A stretch of DNA of 54,001 nt from Bacteroides caecigallinarum (lineage in GTDB: Bacteria > Bacteroidota > Bacteroidia > Bacteroidales > Bacteroidaceae). A program made the position numbers and the translations under genes. The first letter of the stretch is position 1, and every line of letters begins with the position of its first letter. The notes beneath the pieces were generated by a model that had not been told where the DNA came from, searched no databases, and was given only the letters and a program-made list of their open reading frames with translations. Below, piece by piece: positions 1 through 9,267 of the stretch. The stretch is from NCBI RefSeq assembly GCF_021531075.1, contig NZ_JADYTJ010000018.1:1-54001 (forward strand), written 5' to 3'.

Positions 1-85
1 ATGAAAAATATTATACCTAAAATGTGAAACATAGTTATTGCTTTTTTCTAGTTATTAATACAATAACTGTGCCAAGTTTATTGTA
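1..85. other. Left edge, no gene seen
   Basis: AT-rich sequence downstream of the minus-strand pssA stop codon. I see no coding region or convincing terminator in these bases. The next gene on the minus strand would lie outside the window. Confidence 0.5.
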
Positions 86-796
86 TTATGATTTTTTGTA
101 CGTAATGGCAGATAATATTATATACCATATTATAACTATAGTAATACCACTTAACCTGAAAAGAGTAAGCAATATAATACTTACTATAAGGAAAATGTAT
201 TTAATGCTATTGTATTTCCATGAAAGATTCTTGAACTTTAAGGAGAACATAGGCAATTCAGAAACAAGAAGCAATGACATTATTATTACTAATAATAATA
301 GATATAATGCATTAAATTCTTCAAGTAAAATAGAATTCTCGTTTATGCATATAGCTAATGAACTCCAAAAAAGGGCATTGGCTGGTGTGGGCATACCAAT
401 GAATGAACTAGTCTGTCGTTCGTCTAAATTAAACTTGGCTAGTCTAAGTGCTGAAAAAACAGATATTAGAAATGCACAATACGGGATTAGTTTTGATATA
501 CCTAACATAAACTCTGGTATATTTACCTCTTTAAATAGGGAAAAAACTATTGCAGAAGGTGCGAGTCCAAATGTTATATTATCAGCTAATGAATCAAGCT
601 CCTTTCCAATAGGGGAAGAAACCTTTAATAATCTAGCGGACATACCATCGAAGAAGTCAAATACAGCACCTAATACTATAAATAACATAGCATTTCTATA
701 GTCGCCTAAAAAAGCCATGTACGATGCAATGCACCCACAGAATAGATTGCAACTTGTGATGCTGTTAGGGATATTTCTTATAATGATATTGGGCAT
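86..796 (-). CDS. pssA: CDP-diacylglycerol--serine O-phosphatidyltransferase
   Basis: Integral membrane enzyme (236 aa) that joins CDP-diacylglycerol and L-serine to make phosphatidylserine, the precursor of phosphatidylethanolamine. The CDP-alcohol phosphatidyltransferase signature is intact: D50-G51, A54-R55, G64, D68 and D72 have the family spacing D-G-x2-A-R-x8-G-x3-D-x3-D. Several hydrophobic segments follow, as expected for this fold. The gene lies 9 bp downstream of psd on the same strand, so the two consecutive steps of PE synthesis are almost certainly one operon. Length is normal for the short bacterial form. The function call is secure at family level, and the psd neighbour makes serine the likely acceptor. 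Confidence 0.95.
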   Translation of the reverse strand: MPNIIIRNIPNSITSCNLFCGCIASYMAFLGDYRNAMLFIVLGAVFDFFDGMSARLLKVSSPIGKELDSLADNITFGLAPSAIVFSLFKEVNIPEFMLGISKLIPYCAFLISVFSALRLAKFNLDERQTSSFIGMPTPANALFWSSLAICINENSILLEEFNALYLLLLVIIMSLLLVSELPMFSLKFKNLSWKYNSIKYIFLIVSIILLTLFRLSGITIVIIWYIILSAITYKKS

Positions 797-805
797 ATGT
801 TTTTT

Positions 806-1492
806 TTATTTTAGTTTTGCTATCACAGTTTCATTTCCTGTTGTCTTTTGGTTCATTTTTACGCAAACCTCTGAATCTAAAGGTAAGTATACGTCAACTC
901 TTGAACCGAATTTAATGAATCCCATATGTTCGTCTATATAGCATTCTTCTCCGGGAGTAGCATATGTAACTATTCTTCTTGCCACAGCTCCTGCTATCTG
1001 ACGTGCCATAACAGTCTTACCCTCAGGAGTTTCAATTATTATTGTTGAACGTTCGTTTTCTGTGCTGGCTTTGGGTAGCCATGCTTTCATAAATCTTCCG
1101 CTATGATGTGCCACATGTTTTACTACGCCATCAACTGGATACCAGTTAGCATGTACGTTGGTGATATCCATAAAGATAGAAATCATTAATCTGCGGTCAT
1201 GGAAATATTCGTGCTCATCAACTTCTTCTATTACAACAATTCTTCCATCTGCAGGTGCAACTACCGTTTTTTCAGTTTCACCTTTGTACAACCTGATAGG
1301 ACAACGGAAAAAATTAACCATTAGCAGATATAATACAATACTTATTACAGCAACCACATAAAAAGGAATTTTATTATCTATGAGGAAGAAAAATGCTGAG
1401 TTAATCGCTATGAGTATTATTGCGCTTGTGATTAATATATTGGTACCCTCATGATGTATGCGGATTTTTTTCAATTTCTTTATTCTATTCAT
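806..1492 (-). CDS. psd: Phosphatidylserine decarboxylase proenzyme
   Basis: Converts phosphatidylserine to phosphatidylethanolamine at the inner membrane. The 228-aa proenzyme has two hydrophobic segments near the N-terminus (about residues 18-36 and 43-60). Near the C-terminus lies the self-cleavage site G196-S197 within [10 protein letters not shown]; by family knowledge, cleavage there leaves a pyruvoyl group on the new small-subunit N-terminus. The short length and GS site match the archaeal/Bacteroidetes type rather than the longer E. coli enzyme. It is the first gene of the psd-pssA operon, and a good minus-strand promoter lies just upstream (1526-1557). Confidence 0.95.
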   Translation of the reverse strand: MNRIKKLKKIRIHHEGTNILITSAIILIAINSAFFFLIDNKIPFYVVAVISIVLYLLMVNFFRCPIRLYKGETEKTVVAPADGRIVVIEEVDEHEYFHDRRLMISIFMDITNVHANWYPVDGVVKHVAHHSGRFMKAWLPKASTENERSTIIIETPEGKTVMARQIAGAVARRIVTYATPGEECYIDEHMGFIKFGSRVDVYLPLDSEVCVKMNQKTTGNETVIAKLK

Positions 1493-1525
1493 GGTGATTA
1501 ATGTAAGTGTGTAAGTTTAAACATA

Positions 1526-1557
1526 CAAAAGTAAGGGTATTTTAATTACTCTGCAAA
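1526..1557 (-). promoter_or_regulatory. Bacteroidetes-type promoter of psd-pssA
   Basis: On the minus strand there is TTTG (1554-1557), a 20-bp spacer and TACTTTTG (1526-1533). This matches the Bacteroides consensus TTTG-N19/21-TAnnTTTG. It ends about 34 bp before the psd start codon. Confidence 0.75.
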
Positions 1558-1675
1558 TAAAAATAATAGAAAAAACTATTTTAAGGTCATATTGTATATT
1601 TCTTCCGTTATATTTTTGTATTTGGGCTACAATTCTTAAATGTTTCCAAGTAATGTTGTGTTATTATATATATGT

Positions 1676-1727
1676 AAATAATCCCGGACATCCAATTATC
1701 TTATTGGCATATCCGGGATTATTTTTA
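1676..1727 (-). terminator. Intrinsic terminator of pfkA
   Basis: A 13-bp inverted repeat (1676-1688 with 1712-1724) encloses a second short stem (CCAAT/ATTGG). T-rich or A-rich tails lie on both sides. It sits 14 bp after the pfkA stop codon and could also stop plus-strand transcription. Confidence 0.75.
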
Positions 1728-1740
1728 GTTTATTCTTTTA

Positions 1741-2721
1741 TCAGATTGATAATTCATTCAGTACATTCACCAGCTCACGGTCAATAGGCTTGTCATTCTT
1801 TATAGCCTTTGCGAATGGGACATATACAATTTTGTCATTTTCAATACCAATCATTACGTTTCTTTGTCCCTCCATAAGTGCTTGAATACTTGCTACTCCC
1901 ATGCGGCTAGCTATAATTCTGTCGTGTGCTGTAGGTCTTCCTCCTCGTTGCAGGTGTCCCAATATCGTAACACGTACATCATACTGTGGGTATTCATTTT
2001 TTACGCGTTCTGCATAATGCATTGCCCCTCCTGTGATTTCACTTTCGGCAACCAATACTATAGAACTGCTCTTTGATTTACGGAACCCGTTTTTAATAAA
2101 TTCTTCCAATTGGTCGACTTCTGTGTTAAATTCAGGGATAATAGCAGCTTCGGCTCCTGCTGCGATTGCTCCGTTTAACGCTAAGAAACCAGCATCTCGT
2201 CCCATAACTTCAACGAAAAACAAACGTTCGTGAGATGTTGCTGTATCTCTTATCTTGTCCACTGCGTCAAGTATGGTGTTCAATGCTGTATCGTAACCGA
2301 TTGTTGTATCAGTTCCATAAAGGTCATTGTCTATTGTTCCAGGAAGACCTATACATGGAACATCAAATTCTTCTGCTAATAATCTTGCTCCAGTTAGGGA
2401 ACCGTCACCACCAATTACTATCAAAGCATCTATGCCTTCGCGTACCATTGTTTCGTGGGCAATTTGACGTCCTTCCGGAGTTTTGAACTCCATACATCTT
2501 GCCGTTTTTAATATTGTACCGCCTAGTTGTATGATGTTACTTACATTTTGAGTCTTGAACTCTTGTATCTCTCCGGTGATAAGTCCTTTATATCCTCTAT
2601 AAATACCTTTAACTTTTAATCCGTTGTAAATAGCAGCGCGAGTTACGGCGCGGATTGCTGCATTCATACCTGGAGCATCTCCTCCAGATGTAAGGATACC
2701 AACACATTTAATACTTGCCAT
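1741..2721 (-). CDS. pfkA: ATP-dependent 6-phosphofructokinase
   Basis: Glycolytic enzyme that phosphorylates fructose 6-phosphate to fructose 1,6-bisphosphate. Visible motifs are the ATP-binding [18 protein letters not shown] near the N-terminus, GGDGS, the catalytic PGTIDNDL segment, and the substrate-binding VEVMGRDAG. The product is 326 aa, close to E. coli PfkA (320 aa). I chose the start at 2721 (MASIKCVG) rather than the in-frame ATG at 2757. A TAAATTTG promoter element at 2755-2762 overlaps the earlier ATG, and the first 12 residues do not look like family sequence. A terminator follows directly. Confidence 0.95.
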   Translation of the reverse strand: MASIKCVGILTSGGDAPGMNAAIRAVTRAAIYNGLKVKGIYRGYKGLITGEIQEFKTQNVSNIIQLGGTILKTARCMEFKTPEGRQIAHETMVREGIDALIVIGGDGSLTGARLLAEEFDVPCIGLPGTIDNDLYGTDTTIGYDTALNTILDAVDKIRDTATSHERLFFVEVMGRDAGFLALNGAIAAGAEAAIIPEFNTEVDQLEEFIKNGFRKSKSSSIVLVAESEITGGAMHYAERVKNEYPQYDVRVTILGHLQRGGRPTAHDRIIASRMGVASIQALMEGQRNVMIGIENDKIVYVPFAKAIKNDKPIDRELVNVLNELSI

Positions 2722-2754
2722 ATTGTTGAATATTATTAGTTTGTTTCGATGTTG

Positions 2755-2762
2755 CAAATTTA
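2755..2762 (-). promoter_or_regulatory. -7 promoter element of pfkA
   Basis: TAAATTTG on the minus strand fits TAnnTTTG and lies 34 bp before the chosen pfkA start. No convincing -33 TTTG is visible at the usual distance, so this is a partial promoter call. Confidence 0.45.
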
Positions 2763-2827
2763 CAAATTCCGTTGTTATGTTGTATTAAATCTATGTGTAT
2801 TTTAAGTTAATATGGATTGTAAATTCT

Positions 2828-3694
2828 TTAGTCTTTATTCAGGATTACATTCTTGCATTTATCCATTAGCCATTTAGGAGTTGAGGTAGCCCCACAAATA
2901 CCAATCGATCTTGCGTTTTGGAACCATTGCATATCTATATCTTCCGGTTTGTCAACCTGATATGTTCTTGGATTAATTTCTTTGCATTCGTGGAATAATA
3001 TCTTACCATTCGAACTTTTTTGCCCGCATACAAACAAAATAACATCGTGCGCGGCTGCGAATTTCCTTATGTTAGGCATACGGTTCGCTACCTGTCTGCA
3101 TATGGTGTCAAAGTACTGAAATGTTGCCGATGGTGAGATGTTCTCTTCTATGTAAGAAACTATTCTTCTGAATTCGTCAAGAGATTTCGTCGTTTGTGAA
3201 TATAATCTAATATCTTTATTTAAATCTATTTTGTTAATCTCATCTATTTTTTCGATTACTATAGCTTCTCCATTAGTTTGTCCTACTAATCCAAGAACTT
3301 CGGCATGGCCGTTTTTACCATATATAACTATCTGTTTTTTCTTGTCCGTTTCCTCTGTCTTATATTCCTGCTTTATTCTCTTTTGCAGTCTTAGAACTAC
3401 AGGACATGTGGCATCAATGATCTCGATGTTATTCTTTTCAGCTATTCTGTATGTCTCGGGTGGTTCGCCGTGAGCACGCAGTAGCACCTTGACGTTCTTT
3501 AATTTTGCGTATTCCTCATGGTTTATTGTTATCAGCCCAAGCTTTTTCAGACGTTCGCATTCCTGACCGTTATGTACAATATCGCCAAGGCAATACAGTG
3601 GAGTCCCTTTTGCCAGTTCTTCTTCCGCTTTTTTTATGGCTGTTGTTACACCGAAGCAAAATCCTGATTCATTATCTATTTCTATGTTATACAT
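2828..3694 (-). CDS. ispH: 4-hydroxy-3-methylbut-2-enyl diphosphate reductase
   Basis: Last enzyme of the methylerythritol phosphate pathway, an iron-sulfur protein that makes IPP and DMAPP from HMBPP. The three cluster cysteines are present at C13 (ESGFCFGV), C97 (DATCPVV) and C199 ([10 protein letters not shown]), matching C12, C96 and C197 of E. coli. The RAHGEPP histidine motif is also present. At 288 aa it is slightly shorter than E. coli IspH. Its start overlaps the end of cmk by 8 bp, so the two are translated from one message. Its product feeds the polyprenyl synthase encoded at 5327. Confidence 0.95.
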   Translation of the reverse strand: MYNIEIDNESGFCFGVTTAIKKAEEELAKGTPLYCLGDIVHNGQECERLKKLGLITINHEEYAKLKNVKVLLRAHGEPPETYRIAEKNNIEIIDATCPVVLRLQKRIKQEYKTEETDKKKQIVIYGKNGHAEVLGLVGQTNGEAIVIEKIDEINKIDLNKDIRLYSQTTKSLDEFRRIVSYIEENISPSATFQYFDTICRQVANRMPNIRKFAAAHDVILFVCGQKSSNGKILFHECKEINPRTYQVDKPEDIDMQWFQNARSIGICGATSTPKWLMDKCKNVILNKD

Positions 3695-4379
3695 TGGCGG
3701 CTTTCAGAAATTCATTTTTTAACCAAGTTCTTTGTTCTTCTATAGACATGTTGCTGTTGTCCAGAGTTATTGCATCATCTGCTTTTTTCAGAGGACTAAC
3801 TTCTCTGGTTTGGTCTATTCTGTCTCTTTCTTCTACATTTCTGAGTATGTCTTCGTAAGAAACGGATTGACCTTTAGCTGTCAATTCGTCATATCTTCTC
3901 TGGGCTCTGATTTCTGCCGATGCAGTTACAAAAATTTTTAATTCGGCATCCGGAAAAACGACAGTTCCTATATCTCGTCCATCCATTACTATGCCTTTGT
4001 TCTTTCCCATTTCCTGCTGTAGCCTTACCAGAGCTTCTCTCACGAAACCTAATGCGGCCACAATGCTAACTTTGGATGATACCTCCATAGTCCTGATTTT
4101 TGATTCAACATTCACTCCATTTAGATATGTTTCAGGCTTGGACGTATTGGGGTTTAAGCAGAATGAAACGTGAATATTATCAATTTGTTTTCTTAGTTCG
4201 TCTGTTTTTATATTTCCATCAGCGTTAAAGAGAGAGTTTTCTATACAATATAATGTAATAGCCCTATACATAGCACCGCTGTCTATATAGATATATCCAA
4301 TTTCTCTGGCAAGATCTTTTGCCATTGTACTTTTCCCGCAAGAAGAGAAGCCGTCTATGGCTATGGTTATTTTTTTCAT
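3687..4379 (-). CDS. cmk: Cytidylate kinase
   Basis: Phosphorylates CMP and dCMP to the diphosphates, salvaging nucleotides from RNA turnover and lipid synthesis. The P-loop near the N-terminus reads [35 protein letters not shown] and the lid-region arginines ([13 protein letters not shown]) are typical of the family. The 230-aa length matches E. coli Cmk (227 aa). It is transcribed ahead of ispH with an 8-bp overlap. A TATCTTTG element on the minus strand at 4426-4433 is a plausible -7 promoter. Confidence 0.95.
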   Translation of the reverse strand: MKKITIAIDGFSSCGKSTMAKDLAREIGYIYIDSGAMYRAITLYCIENSLFNADGNIKTDELRKQIDNIHVSFCLNPNTSKPETYLNGVNVESKIRTMEVSSKVSIVAALGFVREALVRLQQEMGKNKGIVMDGRDIGTVVFPDAELKIFVTASAEIRAQRRYDELTAKGQSVSYEDILRNVEERDRIDQTREVSPLKKADDAITLDNSNMSIEEQRTWLKNEFLKAANV

Positions 4380-4506
4380 ATGATGTGTATTTATATAATA
4401 ATGTGTAATTATACTATTTGAAAGTCAAAGATAAAGAAAAGTTTTTACTGTTTTGTCCGCGTTTATAGAAATCTTTCCGTTTTAGTCTATTTTTGTCGTT
4501 TTGGTG

Positions 4507-4537
4507 TTGGTTTTTAAAATAAATGTGCTACATTTGC
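4507..4537 (+). promoter_or_regulatory. Promoter of tonB
   Basis: TTG (4507-4509), a 19-bp spacer and TACATTTGC (4529-4537) fit the Bacteroidetes promoter form. It is 35 bp before the tonB start codon. Confidence 0.7.
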
Positions 4538-4572
4538 ACTCAGAGAGTTATTAACAATTTATCAAATCATTT

Positions 4573-5259
4573 ATGGAAGTTAAAAAATCGCCCAAAGCAG
4601 ACCTCGAGGGTAAGAAATCCACGTGGATGCTGATTGGTTACGTGCTGATATTGGCAGCAGTGTTTGTGGCTTTCGAATGGACAGAACGCGACAAACAGGT
4701 GACTACCGATACTGGTGTCGTTGAACCGATTTTTGAGGAGGAAATGATTCCTATCACAGAAGAACCGGAGCAAAAGCAAGCACCTCCTCCACCAGAAGCT
4801 CCGAAAGTAGAAGAAGTAATTCAGATTGCAGAAAACGATGCGGATGTAGAAGAAACTACTATCAAATCTAGTGAAGAAGACAATACAGCCGTAGAAATCA
4901 AGTACATTGAACCTGTAGTTGAAGAAGAAGAACCTGTAGAAGAAGAAATCTTCATGGTTGTAGAACAAATGCCTGAATTCCCAGGTGGTATGGCAGAATT
5001 GATGAAATTCCTCGGACAGAACATCAAATATCCTACTATCGCTCAGGAAAACGGTATTCAGGGACGTGTAATCGTTCAGTTTGTCGTTAATCAGGACGGT
5101 TCTATCGTTGACCCTGTAGTTATGCGCTCTGTCGATCCATATCTTGACAAGGAAGCTCTTCGAGTTATCAGTACCATGCCAAAATGGAAACCAGGTATGC
5201 AGCGTGGTAAAGCTGTACGTGTAAAATATACAGTGCCTGTAACATTTAGATTGCAGTAA
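4573..5259 (+). CDS. tonB: Energy transducer TonB
   Basis: Links the inner-membrane proton channel ExbB/ExbD to TonB-dependent outer-membrane transporters. The 228-aa protein has a short cytoplasmic start, one transmembrane helix (about residues 16-35), and a long acidic periplasmic stretch rich in Glu, Pro and Val, including APPPPEAPK. The C-terminal TonB domain (about 140-228) carries IQGRVIVQFVVNQDGSI and the ending VKYTVPVTFRLQ. The codon use looks like that of a highly expressed gene. The matching ExbB/ExbD genes begin 2.2 kb downstream on the same strand. A strong terminator follows the stop codon. Confidence 0.93.
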   Translation: MEVKKSPKADLEGKKSTWMLIGYVLILAAVFVAFEWTERDKQVTTDTGVVEPIFEEEMIPITEEPEQKQAPPPPEAPKVEEVIQIAENDADVEETTIKSSEEDNTAVEIKYIEPVVEEEEPVEEEIFMVVEQMPEFPGGMAELMKFLGQNIKYPTIAQENGIQGRVIVQFVVNQDGSIVDPVVMRSVDPYLDKEALRVISTMPKWKPGMQRGKAVRVKYTVPVTFRLQ

Positions 5260-5277
5260 TAACTTTATAACAATAAT

Positions 5278-5310
5278 AAGGCTGTCCTTTGGGGCAGCCT
5301 TTTGTTTTTT
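5278..5310 (+). terminator. Intrinsic terminator of tonB
   Basis: GC-rich stem GGCTGTCC / GGGCAGCC with a very short loop, followed by a T-rich run. It lies between the tonB stop codon and the polyprenyl synthase start. Confidence 0.85.
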
Positions 5311-5326
5311 CAAATACTAGAGCATT

Positions 5327-6310
5327 ATGAAGCAGTACGAAGATAAAGAATTATTAGAGTATGTACAGAATTATATTGGACAATTGTCATATGTTCATGA
5401 ACCGGAAAATCTGTATAAACCAATAGAATATGTACTAGGATTGGGTGGAAAGCGAATACGCCCGGTATTGATGCTTATGGCCTATAATCTTTACAAAGAT
5501 GATGTGTCGGCTATTTACCAGCAGGCTGCAGCTTTGGAAACCTACCATAATTTCACTTTGCTTCACGACGATTTGATGGACAAAGCCGATATGAGAAGAA
5601 ACAGGCCCACGGTTCATAAAAAATGGGATGAAAATACTGCCATATTATCAGGTGATGCAATGCTTATTCTATCATTTAAAATGATGATGGAATCGTGCCC
5701 AATGGAGTATGTTTCAGACGTAATGTCTACTTTTAGCAAGGCGGCACTTGAAGTCTGCGACGGTCAGCAATGGGATATGGATTTCGAAAAAAGACTAGAT
5801 GTGAGTGTTGATGAATATATGAATATGATTCGTCTGAAGACTTCAGTACTTTTGGCTGCTTCTCTTAAGATAGGTGCTATATTAGGAGGAGCTACCAGTC
5901 AGGATGCCGATTTGCTTTATGATTTTGGTATTAAGATGGGACTTGCTTTCCAGCTTCAGGATGACTATCTTGATGTGTATGCCGATTCTTCTGTATTTGG
6001 AAAGAATATTGGAGGAGACATTTGTTCTAATAAAAAGACCTTTATGCTTATCACAGCTTTAGCGAAATCTTCGGAACAAGATAGGGTAGAACTCGAAAGG
6101 TGGATAAGTTTGGATGATTTTGTTGCAGACGAAAAAATAAAAGCTGTAACATCTATATATAATAAAGTGGGTGTGCCGGAAGTATGTATGGAAAAGATAA
6201 ATGAACTATATACCGAAGGTTTGCAAATACTTGAAAAAGTGTCTGTAGATGATGCTTTGAAAAATATATTAAGAAACTTTACCGGAAAATTAACGAATCG
6301 AGTATTATGA
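5327..6310 (+). CDS. Polyprenyl (trans-isoprenyl) diphosphate synthase
   Basis: Condenses IPP units onto an allylic diphosphate to make a long-chain all-trans prenyl diphosphate, probably the menaquinone side chain in this group (inferred). Both aspartate-rich motifs are intact: DDLMD at residues 81-85 and DDYLD at 212-216, which bind magnesium and the diphosphates. The substrate-binding GGKRIRP segment is at 40-46. The length (327 aa) is normal for octaprenyl/GGPP-type synthases. Product chain length cannot be read from the sequence. The stop codon overlaps the next gene's start by 4 bp (ATGA). Confidence 0.92.
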   Translation: MKQYEDKELLEYVQNYIGQLSYVHEPENLYKPIEYVLGLGGKRIRPVLMLMAYNLYKDDVSAIYQQAAALETYHNFTLLHDDLMDKADMRRNRPTVHKKWDENTAILSGDAMLILSFKMMMESCPMEYVSDVMSTFSKAALEVCDGQQWDMDFEKRLDVSVDEYMNMIRLKTSVLLAASLKIGAILGGATSQDADLLYDFGIKMGLAFQLQDDYLDVYADSSVFGKNIGGDICSNKKTFMLITALAKSSEQDRVELERWISLDDFVADEKIKAVTSIYNKVGVPEVCMEKINELYTEGLQILEKVSVDDALKNILRNFTGKLTNRVL

Positions 6311-7086
6311 TAGGACTTATAGATACCCATACCCATCTTTTCTGTGAAGAGTTCGATGATGATAGAGGACTTGCAGTCATAAGAGCCAAGGAAGCTGGAG
6401 TGACCCGACTGTTTATGCCCAATATAGATGATACAACTATAGATCCTTTATTGTCCTTATGTGATACCACACAAGGATGTTATCCCTTGATGGGCTTCCA
6501 TCCCACTTCAGTAGATGCCGACTGGAAAAACAGGCTTGCTAAAGTAGAGACTGTGTTGCGTTCTGGGAAAACTTTTTACGGGATAGGTGAGGTTGGCCTT
6601 GATTTATATTGGGATAAGACTTATGCCGAGGAACAGAAAACAGTTTTCAGAACACAAATAGAATGGGCTTTAGAGTTTAATCTTCCACTTATTGTCCATT
6701 GTAGAAATGCGCATGATGATTTGATTGAGGTTATGTCCCCATATGTAAATACTCCACTTAGAGGTATTTTCCATAGTTTTGGAGGAACTCTTCAGGAAGC
6801 GAGCCAGCTGTTGGCTTTCAAGAATTTTATGTTGGGGATAAACGGAATAGTGACTTTTAAGAAAAGCACATTACCTGAAGTAGTCAGTCATTTGCCACTT
6901 GACAGGATTGTTCTTGAAACAGATTCGCCGTACTTGGCTCCAGTTCCATATAGGGGAGGTAGAAATGAAAGTGCCTATATATTGTCGATTGCAGCCAAAC
7001 TTGCAGAGGTATTTGATACGACAATTGATGATATAGCACGTATTACTACTACAAATGCATTAAAAGTCTTCCAAAATGCCGATTAA
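6307..7086 (+). CDS. TatD family metal-dependent hydrolase (DNase)
   Basis: TIM-barrel metal hydrolase related to E. coli TatD/YcfH, which act as 3'-5' exonucleases. The metal ligands are in place: DTHTH at residues 6-10, the glutamate in GIGEVGLD, His in IVHCRNAHDD, His in FHSFGG, and the terminal Asp in LETDSPYL. At 259 aa the length is typical. The start overlaps the preceding synthase stop by 4 bp, so the two are translationally coupled. Which TatD paralogue this is, and its physiological substrate, cannot be decided here. Confidence 0.92.
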   Translation: MIGLIDTHTHLFCEEFDDDRGLAVIRAKEAGVTRLFMPNIDDTTIDPLLSLCDTTQGCYPLMGFHPTSVDADWKNRLAKVETVLRSGKTFYGIGEVGLDLYWDKTYAEEQKTVFRTQIEWALEFNLPLIVHCRNAHDDLIEVMSPYVNTPLRGIFHSFGGTLQEASQLLAFKNFMLGINGIVTFKKSTLPEVVSHLPLDRIVLETDSPYLAPVPYRGGRNESAYILSIAAKLAEVFDTTIDDIARITTTNALKVFQNAD

Positions 7087-7164
7087 AGTCTTTAAATAAT
7101 ATTAATTTTATGACTTATCGAAAACTTTTTCTGCATTTAGGCTATGTAAGAAAAAAAAAAAGAA

Positions 7165-7172
7165 TACATTTG
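7165..7172 (+). promoter_or_regulatory. -7 promoter element ahead of tRNA-Ser
   Basis: TACATTTG matches TAnnTTTG, 73 bp before the tRNA. No clear -33 element is visible. It is the only such element between tatD and exbB, so it may drive the tRNA and possibly the exb operon as well. Confidence 0.45.
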
Positions 7173-7244
7173 TGACTGAAAAAGGACAAAAGAGTACCGA
7201 TTACGGATAAAATTAAATATGTAAGAAGGGAAAAATGATGTTGA

Positions 7245-7332
7245 GGAGAGGTGCTCGAGTGGTTGAAGAGGCACGCCTGGAAAGCGTGTATACGCCAAAA
7301 GCGTATCACGGGTTCGAATCCCGTTCTCTCCG
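7245..7332 (+). tRNA. tRNA-Ser (anticodon GGA)
   Basis: An 88-nt cloverleaf. The acceptor stem pairs GGAGAGG with TCTCTCC, the anticodon stem is CACGC/GCGTG and its loop CTGGAAA places GGA as the anticodon. The long variable arm (TACGC/GCGTA) is diagnostic of serine, and the T arm is ACGGG-TTCGAAT-CCCGT. The discriminator is G and the CCA end is not encoded. It reads UCC and UCU codons. Confidence 0.97.
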
Positions 7333-7412
7333 CGATAGTCAAAGAGAAAAAATAACAAATAAGAATAAACAATAAACTATTAATTAATTAATCTTAAAAA
7401 ATTAGACACACA

Positions 7413-8168
7413 ATGAAAAAGTTATTTGCAATTCTTGCAGTAATGGGAGTTCTCTCATTCGGAATGACTCAGTCTGTTATCGCACAGGACGCTCCTGCGG
7501 CAACTGAAACAGTAGTAGTTGAAGAAGGTGGTATGCACAAAGAACTTAAGACTAAGTTCATCGAAGGTGACGCTGGTTTCATGTCTTTGGTTGCTATCGC
7601 ATTGGTACTTGGTTTGGCTTTCTGTATCGAACGTATCATTTACTTGAGCCTTGCTGAAGTTGACACTAAGAAATTGATGGCAAAACTTGAAGAAGCTTTG
7701 GAAAAAGGTGATGTAGAAGGTGCAAAAACTATCTGCCGTAACACTCGCGGACCTGTTGCCTCTATCTGCTATCAGGGATTGATGAGAGTTGACGAAGGTT
7801 TGGATGTTGTTGAACGTTCTGTAGTTTCTTACGGTGGTGTTCAGGCTGGTTACCTTGAAAAAGGATGCTCTTGGATTACATTGTTTATCGCGATGGCTCC
7901 GTCACTCGGATTCTTGGGTACTGTGATTGGTATGGTCATGGCGTTCGACCAAATCCAGATGGCAGGTGATATTTCTCCGACAGTCGTAGCAGGTGGTATG
8001 AAAGTGGCCTTGATTACTACTATCTTCGGTCTTATCGTAGCTTTGATTCTTCAAACTTTCTACAACTACATCTTGTCTAAGATTGAAGCTATCACAAGCC
8101 AGATGGAAGACTCTTCAATCACTTTGCTTGATATGATTATGAAGTACAACTTGAAATACAAAAAATAA
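7413..8168 (+). CDS. exbB: ExbB/TolQ-type proton channel protein (MotA/TolQ/ExbB family)
   Basis: Inner-membrane proton channel subunit that powers TonB. The 251-aa protein begins with a signal-like hydrophobic segment (residues 1-25, ending VIAQDA). One membrane helix (about 55-78) follows, then a cytoplasmic domain and two more helices (about 145-172 and 195-218). The family core GFLGTVIGMVMAFDQIQMAG and the following VAGGMKVALITTIFGLIVAL are clear. The extra N-terminal segment is usual for Bacteroidetes ExbB. It is first in a four-gene run with a membrane protein and two ExbD proteins. Codon use suggests high expression. Confidence 0.93.
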   Translation: MKKLFAILAVMGVLSFGMTQSVIAQDAPAATETVVVEEGGMHKELKTKFIEGDAGFMSLVAIALVLGLAFCIERIIYLSLAEVDTKKLMAKLEEALEKGDVEGAKTICRNTRGPVASICYQGLMRVDEGLDVVERSVVSYGGVQAGYLEKGCSWITLFIAMAPSLGFLGTVIGMVMAFDQIQMAGDISPTVVAGGMKVALITTIFGLIVALILQTFYNYILSKIEAITSQMEDSSITLLDMIMKYNLKYKK

Positions 8169-8176
8169 TAAGAACG

Positions 8177-8644
8177 ATGACTAAATTATCATATAAAGTA
8201 TCTTACTACGTATTCTATGTCTGCGTAGCACTTATCTTGGTGGTACTTGGCATGTTCTACGGTGTAGGATACAGCGAAACAAACGCAGCAGGTTTGACAG
8301 AACCTGCCAATACTCCGGCTTTGATGTATTTAATGTACGGATTGTTTGCATTATGCGTGGCTGTGACTATCATAGCAGCGGTTATCCAATTCGGTGCCGC
8401 ACTAAAGGATGACCCAAAAGCTGCATTGAAATCATTCTTGGGATTTATTCTTTTGGTAGTTCTACTAATCGTAACTTATAATATGGGTTCTGACGAAACC
8501 GTAGTTTTAGGTGGTGGCGTAACCTATGACAATAAGTTCTTGATTAAGGTTACTGATATGTTCTTGTATTCAACCTATGTACTGCTCGTAATAGCAGCAA
8601 TAGGTACTTTGCTGAATTTATTAGGCGTATTCAAGAAAAGATAA
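8177..8644 (+). CDS. Small multi-pass membrane protein of the exb operon
   Basis: A 155-aa protein of unknown function with about four hydrophobic segments (roughly residues 9-30, 46-70, 84-103 and 130-150). The loop between the first two has NAAGLTEPANTPALMYL. I do not recognise a catalytic motif. It sits 8 bp after exbB and 30 bp before exbD, so it is very likely part of the same message. Its position inside the channel operon suggests an accessory or assembly role with ExbB/ExbD, but that is inference from context only. Confidence 0.75.
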   Translation: MTKLSYKVSYYVFYVCVALILVVLGMFYGVGYSETNAAGLTEPANTPALMYLMYGLFALCVAVTIIAAVIQFGAALKDDPKAALKSFLGFILLVVLLIVTYNMGSDETVVLGGGVTYDNKFLIKVTDMFLYSTYVLLVIAAIGTLLNLLGVFKKR

Positions 8645-8674
8645 AGTTTTAATTTTATTGTAAGATAAAAATAT

Positions 8675-9265
8675 ATGGCAAAAACAAAAAGAAAAGTGCC
8701 AGGAATCAATGCAAGTTCCACGGCCGATATTTCTTTTATGTTGCTTATTTTCTTCCTTATAACGACATCAATGGACACCGACCGTGGTTTGGCAAGGCGT
8801 CTGCCCCCACCACCGGAAAGTGAAGAACAAAAAGATGACATTATCATTAAGGAAAGAAACATTCTCCAGGTTAAACTTAACAAAGATGACAATTTGATGG
8901 TTAACGGAGAAGTTGGTTTTGACATAAGACAACTTAAAGACAAAGCAAAAGAATTCATTGCCAATCCGAATGATGACCCTAATATGCCGGAAAAGCATAG
9001 AAAGAATCTACCATTCTTTGGCGATGTTATGATAACTGAAAAGCATGTAATTTCTGTACAGAACGACGTTGGTACAAGCTATGATGTTTATATCCAGGTT
9101 CAGAACGAATTGGTAGCTGCTTATAATGAATTGCGTAACGAATTAGCGATGTCACAATTCGGCAAATCATTTGCAGACTGTTCAGAAGAACAAAAAGAAG
9201 CTATCATAGATTACTATCCACAGAAGATATCTGAAGCAGAACCTAAAAAATATGGAGGAAAATAA
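8675..9265 (+). CDS. exbD: ExbD/TolR family protein 1
   Basis: Proton-channel partner of ExbB. The 196-aa protein has one N-terminal membrane helix (about residues 15-33, DISFMLLIFFLITTSM) whose aspartate, in STADISFM, is the conserved proton-carrying position of ExbD/TolR. The remainder is periplasmic, starting with a proline-rich stretch (RRLPPPPESEE). It is longer than E. coli ExbD (141 aa). It is followed by a second ExbD gene only 2 bp away, so the channel is probably a mixed assembly of two ExbD types. Confidence 0.92.
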   Translation: MAKTKRKVPGINASSTADISFMLLIFFLITTSMDTDRGLARRLPPPPESEEQKDDIIIKERNILQVKLNKDDNLMVNGEVGFDIRQLKDKAKEFIANPNDDPNMPEKHRKNLPFFGDVMITEKHVISVQNDVGTSYDVYIQVQNELVAAYNELRNELAMSQFGKSFADCSEEQKEAIIDYYPQKISEAEPKKYGGK

Positions 9266-9267
9266 TA

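Noticed and set aside
4567..5313. 248-aa open frame on the minus strand
   Set aside because: It is antisense to tonB, rich in Phe/Tyr/Arg and without family features; the plus-strand TonB domain is unmistakable.
7245..7332. Integrated element using tRNA-Ser as attachment site
   Set aside because: No integrase gene and no repeat of the tRNA 3' end is present in the window.
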